Positions 12,911 through 28,344 of a DNA stretch of 64,000 nt are shown here, in pieces. This DNA is from Arctopsyche grandis (Eukaryota > Arthropoda > Insecta > Trichoptera > Hydropsychidae): NCBI RefSeq assembly GCF_051622035.1, contig NC_135359.1, forward strand, positions 19,863,501-19,927,500. Reading direction: 5' to 3'. The translations under genes were made by a program, and so were the position numbers. Numbering within the stretch: the first letter of the stretch is position 1; each line of letters begins with the position of its first letter. Under the pieces are notes generated by a model, which was given only the letters and a program-made list of their open reading frames with translations, ran no database searches and had not been told where the DNA came from.

Positions 12911-14483
12911 CCTAAAACCGGAACTGATGTTGGTACATACTCTTAAACACAGTTGTACATAGATAAGGGGAAAGAAAAAATCTTTAAAAATTTTGCTTTC
13001 AGTACTTTTAGAACTGTGTTTTAGTCAAAAAGACTATTTTTTTTTGTTTATATTTGGTTCGTTTAGTTTAGTTGCCATTTTCATGTTTATACTAAACAAT
13101 TGGAAGATTTTCTGAAAATTATTTTACAAGGCAGTTTATTGTAATTCGTTTGACACAATTATGTACGTGGGTGATTCACTAAATCTGGTGAATATGTCGC
13201 CTAGAGTGTGGCGGTCGTCTCGCCTATGTTGATTTTGCATAAATTAGCATATTCATGAGGCCATCGGACGCTTTACCGTCTTGGGCTATCGAGCCGATTC
13301 CCCGAACTGGTCGATCACATTTTGCACAAAACTCCTATCTCACCATTCTTACAAATCGCATTACACAATCGTTAATTATATATTTGAAATTTTATATTAT
13401 ATCTATAATAATTACATATTTTAGTCCAATGTAGTAACCTAAGCGAACGGTATAAAATGTAAAAATACAAATCTACATTTTACCGGTGTGAAGATCACTT
13501 TTGGAGTAAATTTTCTGAGGTCGTTCACATTTCAACCAGTTTTATTTATTCAAATCTTAAGTGAAAACTTTCACGCTTACAAAATTGTCATATTTAAAAA
13601 AAAAATAGAGATTGAATATATTAATTAGTAAGTGAAAGTACATTCTGTATTAATAATATAATTTGGCATAATAGATGACACTTTCAAACTTGGAGGATTA
13701 TAAAAACTTTCGATCAAATATGATTAGGCAGGATTAAATAACATACACACATTTCCAATTCCAAAAATGGATCCTTATATCTAAGTATACCTGCATATAT
13801 ACCCACTCACTTCCCACTCATATTTTTATTATATACTTTGTAATTTAGAGGTGACAGTATTGAAATATCAACTGGTTTTAATTATTTCATTAAATAATCA
13901 AACTAGGTATAGGATAAAATCTGAATAATATATCATTTAATTAATAGGTACGGATTCATATATAATTTGTCTATTAAAATGAGCATTTTGTACCCACATA
14001 AAATTAAATATTATTGTTAACATTTTCAAGGCATGGAATTGATTTGAATGCCTGCTATCACCAACAATACAATATGTGTCAAGTGTTTCGGTTTTTTCAC
14101 ACGGTTTCCTGGTCATAATTTGCGAGACCCTGTTGGTGACCTCCCATCTTGAAAGTAATGACAGTGAGGCAAACAATGGTGGGATTTTTAAATAAATTAC
14201 CAGTTTGAGCTTTGTTTTTTGTTGTTATGGGTTTACGCACTTATTGATTTTATTGGTATTTTGTATGACTGTTAAGGAGTTGTAATAGTTTAAATGCACA
14301 TTTATTATCTTAAATCACCACCTACCTGTTCTTTAGACTTCCATCAGTGTTTTCACAAATAGAATAAAACCAACGAAGCTATACATTTTCATGTACAATT
14401 TTGTATTAAGTTATTCTAATGGGTTTTTTTATTTCTTATTTCAGAATGCTGATGGTTTAGTGACGAAAAAATCTCGAGGAAAG

Positions 14484-17400
14484 ATGTCCGGCGTGTGCCA
14501 AGGATTTGTACAAAATGCTTGGAAGAAAGACTTGTGCTCGAATTGTTTTAAATCAAAAGACGAGCACACAGAGAACACAACTCAAAAAAATGGTTACTTT
14601 TCTTCACCATTTCAAAACAAAACAAACTTCTTGTCAAAATCATTGAAATCATCATCCTCACCTGGTGGTATACTCAAAATTACATCAAAAAAGAAGAACA
14701 AGAGGGGAGTTTCGTTCTCGCAAGATGTCTGTCAAGTTATTGGCTACGGTGGTGATATATGGTCTGACGATGACGAATTCGAACTCTCCGAAGACACCGA
14801 AGACGATGATTTTATTCCCGATTGCGATGAAGAAAAGGAATTGAAAACCATCACGAAATCAAACACTGATTTCAATTCAGTGAAAGCGAATCTGCTATTG
14901 TCGAATGTTAATGGTGAAGTGAAAAAATCTTATACTTCACTTCTTCTTGGTAAGATGCAAACTGATTCTGATGGCAAAAAGAAAACCTTACTTGTGTCTG
15001 TCACTCCATTCGGTCATGAGAACACTGTCAAAAGTAATATATCTAAATTAAATGACAAAAAGCCTTCTCCAATCCCGTCTCTTCATAAAAACAAAGAAAA
15101 CAAGTCATCTAAAGATTATAAAACAAATATTATTTTGAAATCGTTTGTTCAAACTTGTGAACCTTCTATAACCAACAATTGTAGAAAAGATTCTGAACCT
15201 GATATATTATTAACAGAAAAGTCCTTACTTGAGGAGATATCAGAAACCTTAGAAAATAATAGAATTAATTATGGTAATAATAAAACCCCGGAGAATGGAG
15301 ATATAAAGAAAAATTCAGAAATATTCTCATCGAATAATAATAAAATTGAAGAAAACACAAATCCTCAAAAGACATTCGAGAAAATTGATATTTTTGAGTA
15401 CAAGAAGAATTCCATTAACCGCAATGCTCCAATAAGAAAAGATTCTGAAAAACCAAAAGTAAATGTTTTAGCGAAGCCTGAATTTACATTTTGTAAGATC
15501 GATATAGAACCAGTGAAGCATTCCTCAAATAACGAACGGGATCATGAAGTTGTAACTAAAGACTATTCTGTTGATACTATCGCTAAATCTATAACTTCAG
15601 ACGAGGACTCCTTCAGTAGTAAAAGTGATTCCGATAGCGACGAGCGTCAATTCATTGACCATACAAAGAAGAACGATGACTGCTTAAAAATTTTAGTTTA
15701 TTCTGAAAACAAAGACTCAGATTCAGATGATAAAACCAGCTCAGACATATCGTTGGATGATATAAGAAAAGTAGACGGCCAGTCAGACTCACTTCAAGAT
15801 ACTTATGAATCTCATTTTCAACCTCAGATTCTCGATCTCCCACCAATCATTCCTAAAATCGATCAGACTATATTTTCTGCTGATGCAAGTCGAGAATTAG
15901 CTGGAGAGCCAGATGGAAGAGCTGATCCCGAAGAAATGTCTGAACCACCCGCACTTCCCAGAAGTCCTCCACCTCAAATTGATCCGAGGCCTTCATTCTT
16001 ACATGGAATGATTAAAGAGCCTAATATGTGTAGACCGATTGTACCTGAAAAACCAAAATTACCAGTCAAACCTTTGTCAGTAATGAAACAGAAAAGACCA
16101 CAAGCTAATGTACTCCCACAACAACAAGTTATTCTTCAATTACAGCAAACATTGAGTAATTCAAATTCCAAAATTAATACTTTGGATTGTCTTTCATCTA
16201 AAGAAGAAATAAACAATGCTAAAAACACAGAGGTGGTTGAAGCAAATAATTGTTCAATTTATGAAGATAATGAAAGTGATTCTTCGAAATTAGTAAAACA
16301 AGAAATTAATTTAACGCCAAATAAAAGAAAAGCTCCAAAACCACCACCATCTACTGTAATTGAAGAGTGTTCGGGTAATTTATATCAACGAAATCCCACA
16401 GCGAATGTAAAATCGGATTCTCCAGTAGTAAGAGAAAAGGAAAAAAGGGAAAGGGCTTCATCTTGCAGTCCTAAATTTAGACAAAATATTAACCCAAACC
16501 CTTGTGGTGAAGTGCAAGTTGTTGAAAAAATTCCAGAACCAGCTCCTAGAAGATCCTTGTCACTCTCTCATGATAATTTAATAGGCGATGACAAAAAAAA
16601 GGGTAAACTTAAATTTTCTCTTAGAAAGCTTCTAAGATTAGGATCTTCAAAGGAATTGGACAAAAAAGATCTGAATATTGAGTTTGATCACAAAACTATT
16701 TCCAAAAAGGATGAGTTCAGCGAGTCTACTCCTCGACCAAAACCTCGTTTAGTTATCATACATCCACAAGAACTGAATGGGTCTTCTGTGGAAGTCGTGA
16801 GGAACAATGCTGATATTATAAACATATCTAAGCACATCAACAATGACAATTTATCAATTTCTGATGGATCCACATACAGCTGTAGCTCAGTAGGTGACAA
16901 TGAAGATTCAGGCTATAGAGATGTTCACAACAAACCATTGCCTCCTCCGAGGAAGGTTAGCGACGAGGATGTGCACACTGTGGATGGATGTCCCACTAAA
17001 CCAGCAAGACCACCACCTCCAAAATCTGCCGTACTATTACGACAACAAAAACAACCAGCATGGACAACTCCACCACCTCGTCCGGTCGATAATGTTTATG
17101 CAAATTTAGGTAAGCCTAAAAATATAAATTATTGTTTTTAAATTATGTGAAATTAGTTTGTAATTGAAGTATAATGAAATTGTTTCATAATTGTGTATTA
17201 TATTTATATTTTACTTGTAATTCAGGAGAAGTGAGATCGGCAATAGCTCCTCGTAAACCGGAGAGAACGGCTAGTATGAGAGAGCGTGAAGCTCAATTAG
17301 AACTTCCAAAGAAACGGATGCCATCTTCAGATGATAGCGAAACGGATATTGACAATGATTCAACTAAAACAGATGCTTTGAATATATCTATTAGTGATCA

Positions 17401-19277
17401 ACAGAATCATAACTACGATGATGTATATGGTTCTGACAAATATGAGAAGGCATCTGACACTAGTAAGCATAACAGAAATGGAAGCGACAGCGATTATGAG
17501 TTTGTCAGTAATTGTACTAGTATTCCAAATAATACAGACAGAAAGTTGTATCCGGTAAATCGCCTGAATGGTACAAAATCGTCTATAAAGACTTCTACGC
17601 CTTCGTCATACAGAAAAAGCGATTGTAATATGGATAAGTCGAATGACTACTTAAAAATGAACGGCAATTTTGTCAGATCGACCTCTCTTCCTTATTGCGG
17701 AAGCGAGACTGAATCTGAAATATATTCTCCATACAGTTTCTACAGTTGTAACGAAATCACCAACGAGGATAATAACGGTGACTTCAATAACCATTCATCT
17801 GTTAATAATACTACCAGTAAATTAAGGGTGAGGAAAGGTAGAAGTGTTGTACATAAAAACTTGGAAGACAACTACGGTGCAGTTGTCATAGCAAATCATG
17901 AAGCCTTAGCACAAGTTTTGGAGCAGGTAATATAAAACTTACTATTTTATAATAGGTATGTATTTCAAAACAGTAAAATAATTTTAATCCACTGTAATCT
18001 GTCTTAAGGTACAACAAAGTGCCATGATGCAACCATCTTTGAGAGGTTTGAAGACTTGCACAAATCTACGATGGAACGATTTCACAGTGACTTCGGCAAT
18101 TTCCAAAGGATCCGGCTCCCTCAAAATTGGCAAGAGAATTTTTCACTCGGCTGTGTGGAACTCCAGTCCAGCAGGAGGTGCTGTTAATGTCACTTTGATG
18201 CTACTTAAAGAACATATGGCTTCTCAGCTCGTCTCACAGCATACGGTCCAGCCCCAGAACCTGAGCCTCAATGCTGTAACAGAATTTTGTGATTTAGTGC
18301 CCTTGCAACAATTCGGTGAAGAAGGCGATCAATTAGTTCAAGGTTTATAATTATTTTTTTTTAATATAAATAATATTTTTAGATTTATTTATATTTATTA
18401 GTGTTATTTGATTTCAGCTACCGTAGTCGTATTGGCCCATTCGCAAATGGATACTATTGAGACGTATGGTGAATACTTGAGGAACAATAATCAATTGAGT
18501 CCAATGAATACTTTGAAAAGAAATAGCTCTATCGAGAAGGAATCATCACATGAAAGTCAACATGAAGCCACTTTCATTATGTTGCAACTTATTAATGGCT
18601 TGAAATGCTTACAAGCTCGAGGAACCGAAGAACTTCCATCATCTCTATCAACGTTTGCCATCAGCAGGGATAGTCAGTACTTGTCAAAGAATCAACAGAA
18701 TTCATCGTCAATGTCTGAAACTAACTTGGAAGACGGACCACCTTCAATTCAAATGCCAAAAGCAAACAGCTATGGAAGACTTTGCATAGTAGACGGGTAA
18801 GTCAATGTCAAATGTAACTGATTTAGAATTAATTTCGAAGTATGTTTTAAAACTTGGTGGTATTTCAGATTGAGTGATGTGAGCAGAAGCAGTATAGCAG
18901 TAGAAGAGAAGACGTCCTCTTTATGTGAATGTGCCATAAATGCGTTGAAGTTATTGCTACCCGACAATAAATTGACGCCGCTGATTGAAGATCTACTCAG
19001 TAAAGAAAAGGCAATATCGCTCAACCAAGTGAAATCCATATTGGAATTCACACTGTGGGGTCCTTGGGATGTTGTATTGGGAGTGCCGATCAAAGAAAGG
19101 GAACTCTCACTCCAGCGTTGGCTTGATTTGGAGCGAGCAACGGTCTTACATGGTCTGGTACGCACCAGGGTGCACCTGAACCCCTTTGAACAGTCACATC
19201 TCATGTTTTTGGTGCGTTCTACATCAAAGATGATGTGTGATGCTTCCGTATTATTAGAATCATCCAAAATATATTAA
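14484..19277 (+). CDS. PEAK1: PEAK1/PRAG1-family pseudokinase scaffold
   Basis: Exons 14484-17109, 17226-17926, 18009-18342, 18418-18796 and 18869-19277 join in frame to 1482 aa. The chosen start gives an N-terminus with a Trp-Lys, CSNCF pattern (C18, C21) that resembles the start of vertebrate PEAK1. A long disordered, Ser/Asp/Asn-rich region follows with proline-rich tracts (about residues 485-540, 616, 818-870), a basic helix KGKLKFSLRKLLRLGSS (about 705) and a Tyr motif NVYANLG (870-876). From about 1110 the chain is folded and matches the split helix plus pseudokinase layout of the family, ending with LEFTLWGPWD and LQRWLDLERA as in PEAK proteins. No HRD catalytic motif is visible, as expected. 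Family members are cytoskeletal and growth-factor signalling scaffolds. The exon is open upstream to the acceptor at 14444, so further N-terminal exons are possible. The insect protein may be co-orthologous to PEAK1, PRAG1 and PEAK3. Confidence 0.85.
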
Positions 19278-21492
<2,215 letters not shown>

Positions 21493-23156
21493 CTACAGTC
21501 CCTTGTTGAAGTAGACGTATTTTGGAGGATTTCCATTGGTATTCTTCACAATTTCATCATAATTTTCCTTCTCATATGCTTTTATAGTATCAATCGACAA
21601 TGAACTGAAAAATTAAATCAAATTATGAATATAATTGAATCATACTAAAACGTTAATTTGAGTTAGAACAATGTTATGAAATGATGGCACACACTCAAGG
21701 TAAGGTCTATTTTAGTATGAACGTACATATATCCAAGACAGTTTCAAATTACACAAAGGTCTATTATAAGAAATATAAAATCATACCATTTTTGAGGGAA
21801 AATAGCGCACGCAGTTGGAACCATAACGGAAAGGCTGCAAATAATCAAAATCAAAATACAACATTGTATAACTATTATCGATCTGTATTATACATATATA
21901 CAATTTCCAACTCACAAGCAGCCAACCATCAAAGTTTGCATGAGTCCATGAGCCCATTTTATTTTCTTCATCCATTGTTTCGGTTCGAGGCGTTCCATAA
22001 TAAACGGCAAAACTAGCATTCCAGGAGCGGCCATAATAATTCTCGATGTAGTCACCTGTCCTATTCCTTTGATCGGAGCGATGGTGGATTTTCCAACAAT
22101 CTTTCCATTTTCATCCATTACATCAACCCCTAAAGCGATAGATATCAATGATCATTAATATTCCATAGCGGATTGAACAACCCAATGTTGTTAACTTTAT
22201 AAAATGAACCTCCTAAGATTTCCGATTGTCTCATCAGCGGAATGTTGACACAATTTGCAGAAGCCACAGCTACGAACGGTACGAATCTCTGTAATAGAAC
22301 ACACAATTGGTGCATTGATTCAATTTATAATATTAATAACGATGAAAATGCAATACTAACAGCCATTATCGGATTCGTAGCTCTTTTCTGCACGACAAAT
22401 TTAAATCCAAGAGCAGTAGCTAAAGCTGCACCAGTAGCTGAAGCGTAAGCAACACCCATTTGAGAAGTAGTCAGCGGGGATTGTGCATTACGATTAGTAT
22501 AATTGACAAGAGCGTTGAACGATTGATTCACCCATTGCCAGAAAATCACAGCCTGATTCGTCCTTTTTAAATGTTATTATATTTTTAATAAATATCATCA
22601 TCCATGATAACAAATTAATTGTGTTTCTACGTCGTTAATAATGTATGAAAAACAACTGTTTATTAAGATAAGAATTTTTATAAATATTAAGTGGAATAAT
22701 TAACTTTGAAGTTGAAGGAGATAAAATTATCTTATAATGTTATCAGACCGTACCTATACCACTGAAGCATAGCCCCCGTGATAATCATTCCTCCGGGTAG
22801 CTGAAAAGACATTCTTCCAAAGACGTTCTGAAGATCTCCACTATCAGGGTGGAAAGCAGACTCGTACAGTTGTTTCGCACGTAAAACTTGCGATTGAGTT
22901 GTACCAGCCGGCTCATTACCAGCCCTAAAAAGCATTGCATTATTATCACTATATCCATAAATCGCATAGATTTACATAAAATCTTTAAAAATTGAGCTAA
23001 CTTGTAACTTAAATAGAGAGCTTTGGCTTCAACTAGTTCTTTTTCACCGACGAGACCAGAACGTGGATCAGTGATCCACGCGAAATGTTTGAAACGTCCC
23101 ACAAAAGTATTTTGGTCCCATAACGGTTGGGTAATGTCGATTCTTTCTTCGGGCAT
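21493..23156 (-). CDS. SFXN2: Sideroflexin-2, mitochondrial inner-membrane carrier
   Basis: Minus-strand coding exons 23156-23002, 22924-22754, 22562-22361, 22288-22210, 22129-21916, 21834-21787 and 21604-21493 join in frame to 326 aa, the normal family length. The start gives [18 protein letters not shown]. Family blocks in order are [91 protein letters not shown] and the C-terminal YVYFNKGL. These fit SFXN2 better than SFXN1/3 ([15 protein letters not shown]). Sideroflexins are multi-pass mitochondrial membrane proteins; SFXN1/3 carry serine, and SFXN2 is linked to iron and haem homeostasis. An acceptor at 23171-23173 and a donor at 23420-23419 suggest an untranslated first exon. The acceptor at 22563-22564 has a poor pyrimidine tract. 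Confidence 0.95.
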
Positions 23157-24012
23157 ATTGATTTTTATATCTGTGGAAACAATTGGAACTCAATTTATAT
23201 TCAAATCATTATAAATTACAGCTAGTATTATACAATTGAAGCTGACTAAAAATATGAAATGTTGAATAACATTGATAATTGCACACGGCCTTGTTCTTAT
23301 TTCAGCTATTATCATTGGTTATACTTGCCAATTATTAAAATAATAATATTAATAGTCAATGGAAAAGTTAAGAAATAAAATTTTGAAGAATTTTGGGCGA
23401 AGAAGAGAGAAAAACAAACCTGAAGTGAGATTATTAAAGAAATTATCAAATTTAAACAGTCACTAAGACGTACATCCAACCCTGATGAACGTCCAACCGC
23501 GACTACAGTCGCTCTTTACATAATCGTTGACAGATGAGAAATTGGCCATAATGTATATTTTATTCCACCATATGCACATCGATGCCAGCTGTTGTAATTA
23601 CTTTTCATGTAAGCTGACTTAATACCGCGAATCTTTGATTTGCATACAAACTAAATAAATTCATGAAAATTTGTATAAAATTTGAATGTATGAAAATAGA
23701 ATAATACAAAAACCATGCGTATAACATTTATTTTAATCTCTTCATCAATTACTTACGTAGGTACACTTACTTGAGAAATTAAGGCCACACGCAACGAAAA
23801 GTAACTCACCATACAGGGAAAAGTTAAAGAGATACACTTCACTTAATAAATCGTTAGCGTTTTTCTTTAACTTATAAAAATGTTTAATTTGAAATGAAAA
23901 AGGGTCAATTTGAAATGAAAAAGGGTCGATTTGAAATGAAAAAGGGTCAATTTGGAATGAAAAACCTGTACAGGCAACGCACAAGGAAAAAGAAAAAGAT
24001 CATATTATTCAC
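23157..24012. promoter_or_regulatory. Shared upstream interval of divergent SFXN2 and PWWP2 genes
   Basis: SFXN2 reads left from 23156 and the PWWP2 homologue reads right from 24773, so the 1.6 kb between them should contain both promoters. The SFXN2 5' untranslated exon probably ends at 23421 and its transcription start would lie somewhat upstream, near 23450-23550. No TATA box was assigned. A minisatellite at 23888-23968 and a foldback element at 24013-24268 lie in the interval. Confidence 0.4.
23888..23968. repeat. 21-bp minisatellite, nearly 4 copies
   Basis: The unit TTTGAAATGAAAAAGGGTCAA repeats with one or two substitutions per copy (GTCAA/GTCGA, GAAATG/GGAATG). It opens both strands into short repetitive frames that are not genes. 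Confidence 0.9.
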
Positions 24013-24268
24013 GGTAAACGGACTACTAGTCATATGTGAACCAGTCACAGGACAACCGGTCGCTCTAGATCGGTCACACGTGATCACCCGTCACACTAAA
24101 ACTGGTCACACCCTAAAACTGGTCACGAGAAAACTGGTTGACCGATTTTAGGGTGTGACCAGTTTTAGGGTGTGACCAGTTTTCTCGTGACCAGTTTTAG
24201 TGTGACGGGTGATCACGTGTGACCGATCTAGAGCGACCGGTTCACATTTGACTAGTAATCACCGAACC
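24013..24268. mobile_element. Foldback MITE with 9-bp target-site duplication
   Basis: The element is flanked by identical ATTATTCAC direct repeats (24004-24012 and 24269-24277). The ends pair as GGT..TACTAGTCA, and long internal arms pair perfectly for about 50 bp (around TCTAGATCGGTCACACGTGA and its complement). The centre is made of repeated AAAACTGGTCACACCCT units in both orientations. There is no coding capacity. A 9-bp duplication with long inverted repeats fits a Mutator-like (MULE) non-autonomous element, but no transposase supports this. It lies between two divergent genes. Confidence 0.75.
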
Positions 24269-24772
24269 ATTATTCACAGCGCCGTGCCATCTATACATAC
24301 GAAAGAGGAATCAACAAATTGTTGCTTTGTTACAAAGGTTACATGTCTGAAGTCCCGCACAATCTTATTTAGTTTATTTATTATATACTTCTCTATTTAT
24401 ATAAATTTTCAACTCGAACCAAGAGGAGACACGTGTAAAATGCTTGTTTTTCATGTATCCATGTTATTGAAAGCCAGCCCATCTTTCAAGTGTAATTCGC
24501 ATGAGACGGGGAATGTCGAAGGTGCAGTTCTTCGATGGGTATCAAATAGACGTATGACATAAGGAAAAAAAGCTTGCAAAAAAAGAAAGAATCAGCAAAA
24601 TGAGTCGGGCAAACGAGTGGGGTAGCGTTGAGAGTGTATGCGAGAGTGACACATAGTGTGCGAGTGTGAGTGAGTGTGAACATATGCAGCCAGTGGTGCT
24701 AACACTAAATATACGTTGGAATGTAGTAGGAAATTTCGCGGAATTATTCGCGGGCGGGGGGCCACGGCGCGC
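24269..24772. promoter_or_regulatory. Upstream region and probable promoter of the PWWP2 homologue
   Basis: This is non-coding DNA leading into the GC-rich first exon. The GC and CpG content rises sharply from about 24735. The stretch 24605-24685 has GAGTGTG/GCGAGAGTGAC repeats. An in-frame ATG at 24716 lies upstream of the preferred start. Confidence 0.4.
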
Positions 24773-27700
24773 ATGGAGGTCGAGGGGGGCGCAGGCGACG
24801 GGGGCGGGGGCGGGGGCGCGGCCGACGGGGGCGGAGACTCCGAGGGGCCTCTGATCGCCGGCCGCCAAGTATGGGTGCGCGTCGAGGCCGCTCTCCAGGA
24901 CGTGCTCGTCGTCTCGTGTGGAGCTGATGGCAGACACTTCCAGGGTGTGCTGCTCGACTGCTCCAAGAGGTATCGACGATCTCACCTCTCCCGACCCTCA
25001 GATGACTCCTCACTGCTTATCCACACGCCACACGTCCACACGTCCACACGTCCACTCTCCTCATATTCAATGCCACTCTTTGTATCGACTTCTCCAGATC
25101 ATTTTGTACAGTAAGCTGATGGTGATGTAGTAGGTTAGATCATGTGGCGATCGTCTCGTTTGAAGCACACTCTCTGGAATGGTCTCGTAATTTTTTCCCT
25201 GACGTTGTACTTGCATTACTAGTTTGTTGGACTGATGATTTTCTGAAGCGATTTATATTTTTTGTAAGCTGGTATGTTCATATGTAGTAGGTTAGATTAT
25301 ATTCCTGTCGTCTTATTTGAAGCACTTGATCAGCACCCTCTGGGCCTTTTCCTCATTGAACTGGTCCGACGGGTTTTATTTTAAATATTTATATACTTGT
25401 TTTCTTATATTGTAGTTGATAATTAAATAAAATTAGATGGAAATTCCTCCAGGGGAGTGTTCATTGAAACATCAATTATTTATAACTATGTGGATTACAT
25501 TCATTGTGATGCTCATTTCCTTCATAATTAGTCGTATTACTCATAATTTTGATTGTGCAAATTTATTTCTGATTGGAAAGTATTTTTATATGTATAGTTT
25601 TTCATCATGACAATGATAGTGTTAAAATATTGCAGATTTGTATTCGAGATTAAAGCATACTCATATTTCATGCTCAAACGATAGAATGAATATTATTTGT
25701 AATAGAAATGAATATCTGAACATGCTGTGCAATGTTTTCGAATGCCTGCAAATGTTTTTTATTTAATTATAAAATCAGATTGAACATAGTTTTATCTACT
25801 AAAACCAATCCATTATAATTAAAACTGTTTTAAATAAAGGTCAATGAAGCCAACTTATTCCTAAGCCAATCCCATCTTCAAATGCTTAGGTCGGGGTAAG
25901 GCTTGGATTGAATTAATGAAGATATTGCCAGAGCTATCTGGTCGGTGGGTAACTTTGAGCTCATTGATGTTTATCAGTATTGCTTCGTTTTTGGGATTAT
26001 CTCTAGTTGCTGGAAAATTGGCTTATAAAAAAACAAAATGCTGATAGATCAGTCCATGACCAATCCTATATATGTCATCTTTTAAGATCCATAAAAACAT
26101 GATTTTTCTTTGTACAATATAAAAACAAACATAAAATTTACTAATATTAGGTGATGGCAACAAAAAAGTGGGTTATACGTTCAACTAATTCTTGATATTT
26201 TGTAATTTTGATGGTTTTATTTTATTTCCTTAATCTGCACATTCTATCAATATAAAGCATAATTTTTTCCATTTATGTACCAATTATTCAATTTATATTG
26301 TAGGTAAGTTTAGTTGAAAAATTTTATTACTAAACGAATTAAATAAAATATAACTAATATAAACCTTGTAAAAATGAAAGTGACTGTCTAGGTGTCATAG
26401 GCAAAGAACACCAATTCTTTTAATTCATAATTTCAATATATGTAAGGTTGAAGTTCAAGATTGAATGTTCTAGATCTATATTTATGTACATATTTTATTA
26501 TATCAGTTGTTTAAAATTTGTAAAACGTGATAAAATTTCAGTTTATCAAAATTTGAACAAAACAGAGTATCTTTATAAAGAAAATCAATTATGACATCAA
26601 TAAACTTTTATACAATTTGTAATAAAATTATTGTTACCGTGGTTTGCGGTGAAATTGTTGACGTTAATTATCTTAAAAAGTTTTATTTTTTACAGAAATC
26701 TTCCATTTGGGGTGTCTTCACTTCATCCCGTTTTCTCATCACAGAAATCTGTCATGGACAATAAATTATATTCAGTCAGTCAACGTTTTGCCTATCAAGA
26801 TCCTGATTATAATCCCGGTGTACCGGTTAAGACGAAACAGCAACAGCAGAGACCCAAAATGACTGTTCGCTTAAGACCAAGAAAGGTTCTATGTTCCAAC
26901 TGTAAAGGAATATGTAATGAAAATTCTGAGAACGTGGTTCAAACACGAAAAAGAAAAAGCGTGGATGGGAATGTGTCTGCAAAGGATAAAAAGTCTGATG
27001 CTGTTGGTAGAAATAAAACAGAAGATAGAACATTAATCATGGGCCATTCTTTAATTCCAAAATTATCAAGACTTCATCCCAACGAAATAACAAACGCCCT
27101 CAATGGCAATTCTTACGGTAGAAATGAAATATGGATTCGGCAAACCGAAGATGAAAGTGAAAATAATTTGGATACAGATAAAAAATTAAAAAATATGGAC
27201 GGAAGCGGTGATAGTAATGGCGAATGTCCCGATCGTTTTATCAAAAGTGATGCGGTTTACAGTTCTAGTGAAAAATCTTGTGATAATAAATATGTAGACG
27301 ATAGAGAGTTCGATTCAGAAAGTGAAAGACAGAAAGAGGGACTACAGAGTAAGTGTGAAAGTGAAACTAGTGTCAATAAAAAAAAACGGATTGAAAACTC
27401 TTCAAATAATACAGACGAATCTTCGAGTAGTGTATTTTCAAGTGCACGTACATTGAAAATTTCGTTTGGTGAAGGGGAAGGGACCGTATTGAAATTGCCA
27501 GCGATCATAGGAGACTTCAATTCCTGTGAGGAAGATCCCAACGCTTCGTTTGTGAAGACGGATAACAAAGCTGCTCGTCGTGCCATAAAGAAGGCAAAGA
27601 AACAAGCGCGCCGTCAAGCGACACCAGAAACGCACCCTTCATCGCCGTTGAATGACACGTCATACCAAATTTTCCAAAGAAAACATAAACACAAGGTGAA

Positions 27701-28344
27701 ACATAAAAAGAAGAAAAAGGATGAAAAGAAAATCAAGCCAGTCAGCGATGATTTATCTGAGTCCCAGGATGAAAACCAATCTTCGATAGAAGAGCCAGGA
27801 ATGAATAACGCGCCGACAATAAACAACACTGAAGAAGCAAACGGGGAACATTTAGAGACCACTGATGCTATTGTAGATGTAAAAATGTGTGAAGATACGG
27901 CAAGCGATTGGGTAAATTGCGAAGGTAGCTACAGTGGGATCGTACCAGGGGATGTAGTATGGGGAAAGTTGCAGGGGTTTCCGTGGTGGCCAGGAAGGGT
28001 AGTATCAATGGGTAGTGAGGGACAAGCGCGTGTTGCTTGGTTTGCCTCTAGCACCTCATCACTTGTCCCCTGCCAACGCCTAGCACCGTTCTTAGATAAT
28101 TTTAAGGTATGCTACGATACAATATTACAACATTGCTATAGTTTTTCTCGGAATTGTGTTTATGTTTATATTTTTACAGGTACATTTTAATAAGAAAAAA
28201 AGAGGGCCGTATAAAGAAGCTGTACGATTAGCCACTCTAGAGGCAGGTGGGCCCTTGGATCCTTTGGCCACAGATCCTCTGGCTCCGGCTCCGAGCAATA
28301 CTCTAGCACCATTATCTTCGCCACCTATTGATGTATTATCTTAA
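24773..28344 (+). CDS. PWWP2A/B: PWWP domain-containing protein 2 (PWWP2A/PWWP2B homologue)
   Basis: Exons 24773-24969, 26696-28106 and 28180-28344 join in frame to 590 aa. The N-terminus is Gly-rich and then carries VSCGADGRHFQGVLLDCSKR (to residue 66), split by the first intron and matching the N-terminal block of vertebrate PWWP2 proteins. RLRPRKVLCSNC at about residue 123 matches their second conserved block, and LKISFGEGEGTVLKLP their third. A long acidic/basic disordered region with KHKVKHKKKKKDEKK precedes the C-terminal PWWP domain (about 480-548: GDVVWGKLQGFPWWPGRVV) and the FNKKKRG tail. In vertebrates PWWP2A binds H2A.Z nucleosomes and H3K36-methylated chromatin and works with an MTA1-HDAC core complex; a similar nuclear role is inferred. 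An in-frame ATG at 24716 would add 19 residues. Exon 1 is very GC-rich. Confidence 0.93.

Larger units (their letters stand above)
10024..14443. other. Non-coding region upstream of the PEAK gene
   Basis: No gene recognised. Two sub-regions stand out and are listed separately (11480-11810 and 12735-12910). The rest is AT-rich. The first coding exon of the PEAK-family gene begins after a splice acceptor at 14443-14444, so part or all of this interval may be its 5' intron. Confidence 0.45.

Noticed and set aside
18770-19267. 165-codon minus-strand frame opposite the last PEAK exon
   Set aside because: Shadow frame; the + strand matches the PEAK C-terminus and its splice phases close.
24542-25013. 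Pro/Ser/His-rich minus-strand frames opposite the PWWP2 first exon
   Set aside because: GC-rich shadow of the coding exon; no conserved blocks.
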